Source: Nocardioides sp. (GTDB lineage: Bacteria; Actinomycetota; Actinomycetes; Propionibacteriales; Nocardioidaceae). Taken from it: a stretch of DNA of 34,306 nt. Below are positions 7,516-15,170 of the stretch, piece by piece. Position numbers and translations under genes: made by a program. The DNA lies in NCBI GenBank assembly GCA_025964835.1, contig JAOPYB010000491.1:1-34306 (forward strand), in the 5' to 3' direction. The notes under the pieces were generated by a model. It did not search any database, was not told the DNA's origin, and saw only the letters and a program-made list of their open reading frames with translations. Position 1 is the first letter of the stretch. Each line of letters begins with the position of its first letter.

Positions 7516-7926
7516 GTCCACCCCCGGGTGATCGACTCGATCAGCCACGGTAAGTCGGGGCCACCCGCCGCGCAGCGGTTTCAGACGGATCGGGAATCGC
7601 CCTGTCATCATGCCGCCGAGTGAGTCGGCGTTAGAGGAACGGTCTGAGGGCGGCGCTCGGCTGACCATCCAAGAACCGTCGTGATCCCGCAATGGATCCC
7701 GAACCGCTACGGCCGCGCGGACCGCGACTGCGGGCGCATCGGCGAGGGTTTCAGGGGCACTGACTCAGGACGGCCTCAGTCCGCAAAAAGTCCGCAAGAA
7801 GTCCGAAAGCGCTCGTCGGCGACCAACGCGGCCGTCGAGCCTCGTGGAGACGTTTGTGCAGGGCAGAAGGGCTATTCGGTGAAACCGAACGATGGCCGAT
7901 GACGTTCGGATCTGGCTAGGATGCTA
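7516..7926. other. Intergenic stretch between exonuclease and right att copy
   Basis: No gene is supported here. It holds the 11-bp repeat array at 7778-7810 and the sequence leading to the right core repeat. The track ORF 7681-7902 has no recognisable protein character. Confidence 0.5.
7778..7810 (+). repeat. Tandem 11-bp repeats (agtccgcaaaa) near the right att copy
   Basis: agtccgcaaaa-agtccgcaaga-agtccgaaagc are three consecutive 11-bp units on one strand, about 117 bp before the right core repeat. They share the gtccgc word and the 11-bp period with the arrays at 391-424 and 8004-8031. Likely binding sites for the element's integrase or excision factor; the protein is inferred. Confidence 0.6.
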
Positions 7927-7942
7927 CCCCTGGTACTACTGA
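7927..7942 (+). repeat. Direct repeat, right attachment-site copy (attR or inter-element core)
   Basis: The second exact copy of cccctggtactactga. It is not within a gene. It is followed by sequence resembling the element-side arm downstream of the left copy, not by obviously chromosomal sequence, which suggests a core between two tandem elements. Confidence 0.8.
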
Positions 7943-7975
7943 GTCTCCGCGTCTCCGCGTCTGCGCAGGTCAGCG

Positions 7976-8041
7976 CAGGTCAGACCGGGTGTCAGGCTGA
8001 AAGGTCCGCGTTCGGTCCGCGGAAAGTCCGGCAAGGGATCG
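7976..8041 (+). repeat. Second copy of the arm region found beside attL
   Basis: caggtcag at 7976 to atcgac near 8041 is collinear with 363 to about 429: gtccgc-like words fall at 8004, 8015 and 8026, exactly 28, 39 and 50 bp after caggtcag in both copies. Identity is partial, so the copies have diverged. A 10-bp tandem duplication (gcgcaggtca) precedes it here. Confidence 0.65.
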
Positions 8042-8082
8042 ACGGCGTTCCACGGCGTGACCTGTTCGGGAGTGGACGGGCC

Positions 8083-8355
8083 ATGGCTACCGCTACCTCG
8101 CCCATCAAGGTCGACGCTGCCCGACCGACGAGGTCTTGTCGCACGCAGCCCACTTCATGTCCCGCTCGAAGAAGGACATCGTCGACGCTGCAGTGCGCGA
8201 GTACGACGACGCGCACCGCGACGAGATCAATGCCGGCATCAAGACTGCCCTCGGCATCCTCAATGGCACTGATGTCGCCGCGTGTCTCGAAGATGACTGG
8301 TCTCAGCGCTGACGAGCTCGACGAACTCGACGAACTCGGCAGGCTGCCGAAGTAG
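8083..8355 (+). pseudogene. Antitoxin-like (ribbon-helix-helix type) gene with two frameshifts
   Basis: MATATSPIKVDA begins at 8083 in one frame. From about 8127 the sense continues in another frame (EVLSHAAHFMSRSKKDIVDAAVREY ... NAGIKTALGILNGTDVAA, open to a TGA at 8312). It then returns to the first frame for VSKMTGLSADELDELDELGRLPK, ending at 8355. Together these form a protein of about 90 residues resembling small actinobacterial RHH-type antitoxins with an acidic tail. The shifts nearly compensate each other. No toxin gene is recognisable next to it. Confidence 0.5.
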
Positions 8356-8865
8356 CCGCTCATCGCGCGCCGGCGTCGTCGGACCCGGCCACTGGTTCCG
8401 GTGCCGCTCGACGAGATCGCTCATCCCGTCATCACCAGCGCCCTATTGCTGCCAGAAGAGCGAGACGCCCGGCGGGGCCGAGTGCGTGGTGCTTTCTGAC
8501 CGCGTCTGGTTCAAGGTCAGGACACCTGACCACCGGGCGGCCGCTACCGAACTTCGTCCAGATGAGGTTCCGAACTGGACCCCACCGAGCCGGGGCTTGG
8601 TGGACCCGGCGGTAAACCTCAGCTGCCGGAAGACCCGCCCGTTCATGGCCGACTCGCCGCATGCGGCCAGCGGAGTTCCCAACTGCTCCGCGTGAACCGT
8701 GCCGACCGGCATCTGAGCGTCTGGGCCCGGGTTCGAACGAGCGTGGCGAGCTACGACCACCCATACGGGGGGTTGCTGCATCATCGTTCTCCCTCTGGCG
8801 CGCCGACTCACGCGGAGTTGGCGAATCGCCGTTGCGTGGCCGTCACCAAATGTTGGGGCGCACAT
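8356..8865. other. Intergenic region upstream of the transporter operon
   Basis: About 500 bp without a supported gene. A plus-strand frame (8486-8695, VVLSDRVWFKVRT...) looks weakly protein-like and may be a scrap of an element gene, but no family is recognised. The right part leads into the promoter region of the transporter operon. Confidence 0.4.
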
Positions 8866-8877
8866 CACAATCTGATA

Positions 8878-8907
8878 TTGACATCGAAGTCGGATTTGTG
8901 CCAAGGT
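8878..8907 (+). promoter_or_regulatory. Regulon operator and promoter of the transporter operon
   Basis: gatattgacatcgaagtcgg carries TTGAC-atcgaa-GTCgg, an imperfect match to the palindrome at 18966. TTGACA (8878-8883) can serve as -35. With an 18-bp spacer, caaggt (8902-8907) is a weak -10. The leader to the binding-protein start is about 60 nt. A repressor bound here would cover the -35 hexamer. Confidence 0.65.
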
Positions 8908-8970
8908 GCGGCGTCCCCAGATGTGGCGGAGGACACAACTCGGGCCCACACCCACGCGAAAGGCAACAAG

Positions 8971-10050
8971 ATGCGCAAGTTCGGACTCGGCCAGAAGCAG
9001 GTCCTGTTCATCGCCGCAGCAGTGCTCGCCGGCGCCTCACTCTCGGCCTGCACCAGCAGTGCCGACGAGAAGAACAAGGACAGCTCCTCCAGCGACAAGA
9101 GCAGCAGCAGCGCCGACACCGGTGCGGCTGCCGACGTCAACGACCTCACGGTCGGGCTCATCTCGCACAACATCGCGTCCCCGGGCATCAAGCTCTACCG
9201 GGACACGTTCACCAAGCTGGCCGAGGATCGTGGGTGGACCGTCAAGAGCGTCGACACGGCCGGCGACGTGGTCGCCGCGGTCAACCAGACCAAGCAGTGG
9301 GTTGACGAGGGCGTCGACGTCATCGTCAACGACACCGTGCCGAACGACCTGATGTCAGACGGCATCGCTGCCGCCGGGGACGCCGGCATTCCGTGGTTCT
9401 CCGTCTCCGCCGGTGGCGGCGTCGACGGCGTGACCAACGAGGCCGAGGCCAACGAGTACGCCAGCGGCTCCCAGCTCGGTCTCGCCATGGTCGACAAGAT
9501 GGGTGGCAAGGGCAACATCCTGCGGCTCACCTGGAGCGGCCTGCAGTCGATTCGCGAGCGCGCCGCGGCGCTGGACGCGATCGTCGCGACTCGTCCTGAC
9601 GTCAAGATCGTCGACACGATCGAGCTCAAGGTGCCCGGCTGGGCCGACGACGCGTACAAGCAGGTCACCAACTACCTCCAGACGCACGACGACGTCGACG
9701 CGATCTGGATGCCGTGGGACGACTTCGCAGTCGACGTGAGCCGAGCGGTCAAGGAGTCCGGTCAGGACAACATCTTCATCGGCGGGTTCGACCTCGACGA
9801 CTCGGCTGCCGACGCGCTGCGCTCCGGTGGCGCCTTCCAGATGACGAACGCCTTGAACATCCCGGCGATGGCCTCGCTCCAGGTGGACCTCATCGCCCAG
9901 CAGGTCTCCGGAACCGACGTGCCCGCGATCTCCTACGTGCCGAACTGCCTGGCGACGCCGGACAACATCCCGGCACAGGGTGGACGCGACTCCGCGGCGT
10001 TCTGGACCGCCTGCTACGAAGCGCCCCTCAAGCTGGTCGCAGGCAGCTGA
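8971..10050 (+). CDS. ABC transporter substrate-binding lipoprotein (RbsB-like)
   Basis: 359 residues. A signal peptide with lipobox LSAC (Cys27) is followed by a Ser/Asp-rich linker (about 30-55) and a type-1 periplasmic-binding fold (VGLISHNIASPGIKLYRDTF, VDVIVNDTVPNDLMSDGIAAAGDAGIPW, DDVDAIWMPWDDFAVDVSRAV). The start is ATG 8971, preceded by aaagg; the longer track start at 8692 has no signal-peptide character. It would capture the substrate outside the membrane for the ATPase and permease downstream. The family mostly binds sugars, but some members take polyols, autoinducer-2 or other small polar compounds. The neighbours are CoA-ester enzymes, not sugar enzymes, so the ligand may be the compound this regulon degrades. 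Confidence 0.9.
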   Translation: MRKFGLGQKQVLFIAAAVLAGASLSACTSSADEKNKDSSSSDKSSSSADTGAAADVNDLTVGLISHNIASPGIKLYRDTFTKLAEDRGWTVKSVDTAGDVVAAVNQTKQWVDEGVDVIVNDTVPNDLMSDGIAAAGDAGIPWFSVSAGGGVDGVTNEAEANEYASGSQLGLAMVDKMGGKGNILRLTWSGLQSIRERAAALDAIVATRPDVKIVDTIELKVPGWADDAYKQVTNYLQTHDDVDAIWMPWDDFAVDVSRAVKESGQDNIFIGGFDLDDSAADALRSGGAFQMTNALNIPAMASLQVDLIAQQVSGTDVPAISYVPNCLATPDNIPAQGGRDSAAFWTACYEAPLKLVAGS

Positions 10051-10099
10051 CCGAACGCCGCAGCAAGCACGCGAGCCCTGGGTAGGAGATGACGAGGCC

Positions 10100-11683
10100 A
10101 TGACGGAGATGTCGACGGTGAGTAGCACGAACGCACTCGCGCCGGTGCTGGACGTCAGGGACCTGGTCAAGGACTACCCAGGGCAGCGTGCGTTGGACGG
10201 CGCCAGCTTCGAGGTGCTCCCGGGAGAGATCCACGGGCTCCTCGGGGAGAACGGCGCGGGCAAGTCCACGTTGATCAAGTGCGTTGCCGGCGCGATCCGG
10301 CCGACGAGCGGAGAGATCCGCGTCGGCGGTGAGGTCGTGACGCCTCGGTCCGCGAAGGATGCCCACGACCTCGGCATCAGCATCATCCACCAGCAGTCGA
10401 ACCTCGTCGACACGCTGTCGATCGCCGACAACCTCGCCATCGGCGCCGGCGCCGGTCTGCTGATCCGCCCGCGAGCCGAGCGGCGGCAGGTGCGCGAGGT
10501 CCTGGACGGGGTAGGCCTGGACCTCGACCCGCGCACCCTGGTGTCGAGCCTGCGCCCGCACGAGAGCGCCATGGTCTCGGTGGCCAAGGCGCTGCACGCC
10601 CAGGCCCGTTTGATCATCCTCGACGAGCCCACCACGGCCCTGGCGGCCGAGGAGACCGACGTGCTGTTCGGTCAGATCCGAGCTCTGGCAGCCAAGGGCG
10701 TGGCCTTCGTCTACGTCTCGCACCGCCTCGGTGAGGTGTTCCGCCTGGTCGACCGAGTCACCGTGCTGCGCTCCGGTCGTCGGATCGGGACCTGGGAGCA
10801 ACCGGCCCAGCACCAGACCGCGATCATGGACGCGATCGTCGGCGACAAGGTGCCCCAGCGACCCGAGACCTCGTCGGGTCCTGACCGCGGCAATGTCGTC
10901 CTCGATGTCAAGGCGCTCGCCGTCGACCCCTGCGAGTCCGTGACCTTCGAGGTTCATGAGCACGAGGTGGTCGGGCTTGCGGGACTCACCGGTTCAGGCG
11001 CCGAAGAGGTGGCCACCGTGCTGTCCGGGGCGAGCAGCTCGCGCGGAGGGTCGATCGCGGTCCGCGGCAAGCAGACCCGCCTCAGCTCCCCGCGCCGCTC
11101 GATCGGCGCCGGCATCGCGACGATCCCCAAGGACCGCCACCGGGAGGCGCTGCTGCCGGGATTCTCGATCCTCGAGAACGCGAGCCTGGCCTCCTCCGGC
11201 CGCTTCCTGACCGACCCGGTGACGCGCACCGTTCGTGGCAGGCGGGAGCGGAAGTCCGTCGTAGCGGCCATGGAGTCCCTGCGTGTCAAGGCGACGGGTC
11301 CTCAGCAGAACGTCTCCACCCTCAGCGGCGGCAACCAGCAGAAGGTCGTCATCGCGCGCTGGCTGCTGGAGCACTTCTCCACCTACGTCTTCATCGACCC
11401 CTGTGCGGGCGTCGACATCGGCGCCAAGGCCGAGATCTACAACATCATCCGACAACGCGCCCGTCACGGCGCGGCCGTCGTCTTCACGTCCTCGGAGCCC
11501 GAGGAGTACCAGCGGGTCTGCGACCGGGTGCTGGTGTTCCACCAGGGCCGGATCGTCGCCGACCTCACCGGTGCCGACATCGCCGAGGCCACGATCGTCC
11601 GCTACTCCCTCGACCCACCGGTCGAGGCCGCCAGTCCCCGACCCGCCACGCCGGCCCCGGAACAGAAGGAAGTCGTCTCATGA
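10100..11683 (+). CDS. ABC transporter ATPase, two fused nucleotide-binding domains (RbsA-like)
   Basis: 527 residues from ATG 10100 (aggag upstream; the track start 40 codons earlier lies in the leader). The first domain has Walker A GENGAGKST (about 49-57), Walker B LIILDEPTTAL and a degenerate signature. The second domain lacks a normal Walker A (GLTGSGAEE) but keeps the signature LSGGNQQKVVIARWLL and FIDPCAGVDIGAKAEIY. This asymmetric pair is characteristic of RbsA/MglA-type sugar importers. It powers uptake with the permease that overlaps its stop by 4 bp (ATGA). Intact and normal length (about 500). Confidence 0.93.
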   Translation: MTEMSTVSSTNALAPVLDVRDLVKDYPGQRALDGASFEVLPGEIHGLLGENGAGKSTLIKCVAGAIRPTSGEIRVGGEVVTPRSAKDAHDLGISIIHQQSNLVDTLSIADNLAIGAGAGLLIRPRAERRQVREVLDGVGLDLDPRTLVSSLRPHESAMVSVAKALHAQARLIILDEPTTALAAEETDVLFGQIRALAAKGVAFVYVSHRLGEVFRLVDRVTVLRSGRRIGTWEQPAQHQTAIMDAIVGDKVPQRPETSSGPDRGNVVLDVKALAVDPCESVTFEVHEHEVVGLAGLTGSGAEEVATVLSGASSSRGGSIAVRGKQTRLSSPRRSIGAGIATIPKDRHREALLPGFSILENASLASSGRFLTDPVTRTVRGRRERKSVVAAMESLRVKATGPQQNVSTLSGGNQQKVVIARWLLEHFSTYVFIDPCAGVDIGAKAEIYNIIRQRARHGAAVVFTSSEPEEYQRVCDRVLVFHQGRIVADLTGADIAEATIVRYSLDPPVEAASPRPATPAPEQKEVVS

Positions 11684-12678
11684 CTGCAACGGTCGCCGAG
11701 GTGCGCAAGCCGGCCCGGTTCGACTTCGTCGGCCTCCTCAGCAGATGGGGCACGATCGCCAGCCTGGTCCTGCTCGTCATCGTGTTCACCATCCGCGAGG
11801 ACTCGGCGTTCGCGAACAGCCGAAACTTCATCAACATCCTCAACCAGGTGTCGATCCTCGCGATCCTCGCAGCCGGTCTGACCGTGTGCCTGACCATGGG
11901 CCTATTCGACCTGAGCATCGGCTCCGTCGCGACGCTCGGCGGCTACCTCGCCCTGCGCTGGGGTGCAGAGGGCGCCTTCGGCCTCGGGGCGTACGGCGTC
12001 CTTCTCCTCGTGCTGCTCCTGGCGGTCGCGATCGGTGTCGTCAACGGGCTGGTGGTCAGCTATCTCGGCGTGTCGGCGTTCATCGCCACACTCGCGACCG
12101 CGTCCATCCTCGACGGCATCGCGCTCGGCTACTCGGACACCGCGACCGTGCAGGTCGGCATCCCGTTCCGGATCCTCGACCTTGGTCAGGCGAAGTTCGG
12201 TCCGGTCCCGGCACCGGTCGTGATCATGCTCGTCGTGATGGCCGTGCTCTGGTTCTTCCTCGAGCGCACCCAGATGGGCCGCCACATGTACGCGATCGGG
12301 GGCAACCCGGAGGCGGCGCGGCTCGCCGGCGTACGAGTGAAGTACTACGCGCTGCTCGCCCTGGCGATCTCCGCGGTCTGCGCAGCGCTCGGCGGGACCG
12401 TGGCGGACGCGATCATCGGTGCCGGACGCCCGTACGGCGTTGGGTCGGTCTACCTCCTCGACGCCTTCGCCGCCGCCTTCATCGGTGCCGCGACGCTGCG
12501 CCCGGGACGGTTCCACATCCTCGGCACCCTCGTCGGCGTGCTCCTGCTGGGCGTCATCAACAACGGACTCTCGATCATGGGCGCCGCGACCTACTGGCAG
12601 CTGATCGTGAAGGGCGCAATCCTGATCATCGCCGTCTTCCTCTCCGGAACCGTCTCTCTCCGGCGACAGGGGGCGTGA
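11680..12678 (+). CDS. ABC transporter permease (RbsC-like)
   Basis: 332 residues, with eight to ten hydrophobic segments (for example IASLVLLVIVFTI, YGVLLLVLLLAVAIGVVNGL, VVIMLVVMAVLWFFL, LIVKGAILIIAVFL). It has the BPD_transp_2 signature region MGRHMYAIGGNPEAARLAGV and GAATLRPGRFHILGTLVGV. It would form a homodimeric channel in the cytoplasmic membrane for the binding protein and ATPase upstream. Its start overlaps the ATPase stop (ATGA), and its stop overlaps the next start (GTGA), showing tight translational coupling. Confidence 0.93.
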   Translation: MTATVAEVRKPARFDFVGLLSRWGTIASLVLLVIVFTIREDSAFANSRNFINILNQVSILAILAAGLTVCLTMGLFDLSIGSVATLGGYLALRWGAEGAFGLGAYGVLLLVLLLAVAIGVVNGLVVSYLGVSAFIATLATASILDGIALGYSDTATVQVGIPFRILDLGQAKFGPVPAPVVIMLVVMAVLWFFLERTQMGRHMYAIGGNPEAARLAGVRVKYYALLALAISAVCAALGGTVADAIIGAGRPYGVGSVYLLDAFAAAFIGAATLRPGRFHILGTLVGVLLLGVINNGLSIMGAATYWQLIVKGAILIIAVFLSGTVSLRRQGA

Positions 12679-13355
12679 CGGGGGTGTCGCTTGACTCCGC
12701 CGTTCGATCCCGGCTCGACCTCACGCCTGCACTGTCGCTGCGTGCCGACCGTGATGTGGTCGAGCTCCTCAGCGCCTCCTGTCACGCCTGTGTGCCGTGC
12801 CGCCGCGGGCTGCCCGACCACTGCACGTCCCCGGCCGCGGCGACGCGCGTCGTGGCCTGGGAGTCGGTCGGTGCCGCCGCACCCTCGTTGGCGGCGTGGG
12901 GGGCGATGCTGGCCGCCGTCGACCAGCTGGCCCACTCAGGTGGGGCCGCCCCGCGGGTCGGGCTGGTCGGTCGCGGCGACGCCCTCGCCCTGATGCGCGA
13001 CTGTCTGGCGTCCGGCGGCATCCTCGCGCTCGTCGCAGAGCCCGACGGCGACCTGGACCAGGCGGAGGTGCGCCGTCTGTCGTCGCTCCTCCGCGAGGGA
13101 GGTCACGGCACGGCCGGGCCTCCGGACGTCGTGGTCGCGGTCGACGGTGACCTGGGCCTGGCGTCGCGGCTCGTGCGACGGGGCGGTGTGCTCGCCGCAC
13201 CCGTCACGGTCACCTCCCCGGTGGAGATGACGGCCCTGGTGCAGCGCGAGCTCACCGTCGTACCCACCCGTGACATGGCCGGCACCGCTGCCGGATCTCC
13301 CTGCCTGCGCACCGTCGGTGCGTGGACCCGTCGAGAGGAGCCCGTCCGTGGCTGA
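12675..13355 (+). CDS. Truncated MDR (zinc alcohol dehydrogenase-like) protein lacking the catalytic domain
   Basis: 226 residues from GTG 12675 (4-bp overlap with the permease; GTG 12684 is possible). The N-terminal part holds CHACVPCRRGLPDHC, the C-x2-C-x2-C-x7-C structural-zinc lobe of medium-chain dehydrogenases. The rest (PRVGLVGRGDALALMRDCL, DVVVAVDGDLGLASRLVRRGGVL) resembles a reduced Rossmann half. The first 80 or so residues of a normal MDR, with the catalytic Cys and GHE zinc ligands, are absent, and the dinucleotide Gly motif is weak. A complete MDR is encoded two genes downstream. It is open along its full length and translationally coupled, so it looks maintained rather than decaying. 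Scaffold, subunit or unknown enzyme; function not assignable. Confidence 0.6.
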   Translation: MTGVSLDSAVRSRLDLTPALSLRADRDVVELLSASCHACVPCRRGLPDHCTSPAAATRVVAWESVGAAAPSLAAWGAMLAAVDQLAHSGGAAPRVGLVGRGDALALMRDCLASGGILALVAEPDGDLDQAEVRRLSSLLREGGHGTAGPPDVVVAVDGDLGLASRLVRRGGVLAAPVTVTSPVEMTALVQRELTVVPTRDMAGTAAGSPCLRTVGAWTRREEPVRG

Positions 13356-14187
13356 GCAGCACCCACGACCCGTGGCCCTGGTGACCGGCGCGGGGCGACG
13401 CACCGGCATCGGTCGCTCCATCGCCGAGCGGCTCCTGCGCGACGGGTACGCCGTGGCGATCAGTGACATCGGCGAGCGGTTCGCCGAGAAACCCGACTAC
13501 GAGGCAGTCGAGATGTCCGAGCTGGACGCCACGGTGGCAGAACTCGCCGTGCTCGGTGAGGTGCTCGCGGTCCGGTGCGACGTGCGCGACGAGGTCCAGG
13601 TCGACGCGATGGCCGCTCAGGTCGTCGAGCACTTCGGCCGGCTCGACGTGCTGGTCAACAACGCCGGTGTCGGCGGTGGGCTCGGCGAGGTCGTCGACAT
13701 GGCCCTCGCCGACTGGCAGCTCAACATCGACGTGATGGCCACGGGCGTCTTCCTGTGCTCGCGCGCGGTCGCCAGGCACCTGGTCGACCGGGGCGAGGGC
13801 GGCCGGATCATCACGATCGCGTCCCAGGCGGGCAAGAGCGGCATGCCGCTCCTGGGCGCCTACTCCGCGGCGAAGTTCGCCGCGATCGGGCTGACCCAGG
13901 CGATGGCCCACGAGCTCGGCCCGCACGGCGTCACCGTCAACGCCATCTGTCCGGGCACCATCGACACCCCGATGCTCGAGTTCGATGGCGGGCTGATGGA
14001 CGTGTACTCCCGGCGGTTCAACATGGAGAAGGACCAGTATCGGCGCCGCGTGACGCGCACCATCCCGCTGGGCCGATTCGGTCAGCCGGCGGACATCGCC
14101 GGGTGCGTGAGCTGGTTGGCGTCCGACGATGCGTCGTTCGTGACCGGCGAGGCCGTCAACGTCACCGGCGGGCAGGAGATGCACTGA
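13348..14187 (+). CDS. SDR-family NAD(P)-dependent oxidoreductase
   Basis: 279 residues from GTG 13348, chosen because gagaggag lies 7 bp upstream; it overlaps the preceding gene by 8 bp. Classical SDR features: TGAGRRTGIGRS cofactor loop, DVLVNNAGV, catalytic Ser in ITIASQAG and Tyr-x3-Lys in YSAAK, and a C-terminal FVTGEAVNVTGG. Oxidises or reduces a secondary alcohol or ketone. It is followed at once by a zinc alcohol dehydrogenase (TGATG overlap), so the two may act on successive hydroxyl groups of the imported compound. Confidence 0.9.
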   Translation: MAEQHPRPVALVTGAGRRTGIGRSIAERLLRDGYAVAISDIGERFAEKPDYEAVEMSELDATVAELAVLGEVLAVRCDVRDEVQVDAMAAQVVEHFGRLDVLVNNAGVGGGLGEVVDMALADWQLNIDVMATGVFLCSRAVARHLVDRGEGGRIITIASQAGKSGMPLLGAYSAAKFAAIGLTQAMAHELGPHGVTVNAICPGTIDTPMLEFDGGLMDVYSRRFNMEKDQYRRRVTRTIPLGRFGQPADIAGCVSWLASDDASFVTGEAVNVTGGQEMH

Positions 14188-15170
14188 TGCCCCGGTTCGC
14201 GGTGTTCGAGGCCCCCGGTACGGTCGCGGTCGTCGAGCGGGCGACTCACGAGCTCGGCCCCCTGGATGCGCTGATCGACGTCGAGGCGTGCGGCATCTGT
14301 GGCTCCGACGTCGCGAGCTACCGCAGCGGCGTGTACGTCGCTCCGGGTCAGGTCATGGGCCACGAGTTCGTCGGCCGTGTCGTGGAGACCGGCTCGCAGG
14401 CCCGGGTCTCCGTCGGTGCCCGACTGGTCGTGCGCCCGATGCGTTCATGCACACGGTGCTGGTACTGCCGCGGGGGCGACATCCATCTCTGCTCGGGCAC
14501 TGCCGAGCTCAGCCTGTCGTACGGGCTGCCCGGGGGGTACGCCCAGCGGGTCTACCTGCCGTCGCCGACCCCGGGGGTCGACGTGTTCCCGCTGGCCCCG
14601 GAGACCGACGCGCTCGACGCGCTCTGGACCGAGCCGTTGGCGGTGGCGCTCCACGCCGTCGGCCTCGCCGGGCCGGTCGCCGGCCGTCGGGTCCTGGTCG
14701 TCGGTGCAGGGTCGGTGGGGCTGTGCCTGTTGACGGCCGCGCGGGTGTCGGGCGCCACGACGTACGTGGTGGAGCCACGCGAGGTCCGGCGCGAGCTGGC
14801 CCGGTCGCTCGGTGCCGACCACGTCCTGGCGGATGCCCGCGACGTCCCGTCGGGCGTCATCGACGTCGTCCTCGACTCCTCGGGCGTGCCGGAGGCCCTT
14901 GCCGCTGCCGTCCGCACGACCGAGCCCGGTGCCGTGCTCGTCCTCGTCGGCGTGACGCACCGTGCCCTCGATCTGCCGGCCGACCGGCTGGTGCGAGGCT
15001 CGTTCGGCTACCAGGCCGACGACTTCGCCGCGGCCGCTGTCCTCGTGGAGGGCGGCCGGGCCTCGCTTCGCGGGGCCGTGACCCACGAGTTCGATCTGAG
15101 CTCCTTCGACGACGCCATGGCTGTGGCGTCGTCAGATCCCAAGGCCGGAAAGGTAGTCATCAGACCATGA
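14187..15170 (+). CDS. Zinc-dependent medium-chain alcohol dehydrogenase
   Basis: 327 residues. Catalytic zinc site: CGICGSD (Cys) and MGHEFVG (His, Glu). Structural zinc: CTRCWYCRGGDIHLC (C-x2-C-x2-C-x7-C). Rossmann motif VVGAGSVGLCLL. The family (threonine/sorbitol/butanediol dehydrogenase types) oxidises secondary alcohols or vicinal diols with NAD(P). Directly downstream are E1 subunits of the 2-oxoacid/acetoin dehydrogenase type, so it may generate the alpha-keto substrate for them. Start and stop overlap both neighbours (TGATG and ATGA). Confidence 0.92.
   Translation: MPRFAVFEAPGTVAVVERATHELGPLDALIDVEACGICGSDVASYRSGVYVAPGQVMGHEFVGRVVETGSQARVSVGARLVVRPMRSCTRCWYCRGGDIHLCSGTAELSLSYGLPGGYAQRVYLPSPTPGVDVFPLAPETDALDALWTEPLAVALHAVGLAGPVAGRRVLVVGAGSVGLCLLTAARVSGATTYVVEPREVRRELARSLGADHVLADARDVPSGVIDVVLDSSGVPEALAAAVRTTEPGAVLVLVGVTHRALDLPADRLVRGSFGYQADDFAAAAVLVEGGRASLRGAVTHEFDLSSFDDAMAVASSDPKAGKVVIRP

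Larger units (their letters stand above)
332..7942. mobile_element. Decayed integrative element inserted at the 3' end of menB
   Basis: The boundaries are two exact copies of cccctggtactactga (332-347 and 7927-7942). The left copy supplies the final codons and stop of menB, a common design for tyrosine-integrase targets. Inside are the C-terminal part of a tyrosine integrase, the N-terminal half of a MobF/TrwC relaxase, a NYN-domain gene, an IS110 remnant, a sigma/membrane protein/protease operon and an exonuclease. Flanking arrays of gtccgc at 11-bp spacing resemble integrase arm sites. Integrase and relaxase are both incomplete, so the element is probably immobile on its own. The repeats and fragments are seen directly; the former ICE-like nature is inferred. 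Confidence 0.75.

Noticed and set aside
7681-7902. 73-residue plus-strand ORF before the right att copy
   Set aside because: It runs through the 11-bp repeat array and has no ribosome-binding site or protein-like features.
9195-10170. Long minus-strand ORFs (9195-9671, 9355-10170) opposite the substrate-binding protein
   Set aside because: They are shadows in a high-GC gene with strong plus-strand coding character, and have no motifs or ribosome sites.
11283-12674. N-terminal part of the 690-residue ORF 11283-13355
   Set aside because: Arg/Ser/Pro-rich out-of-frame reading of the ATPase and permease; only the part from 12675 has protein character.
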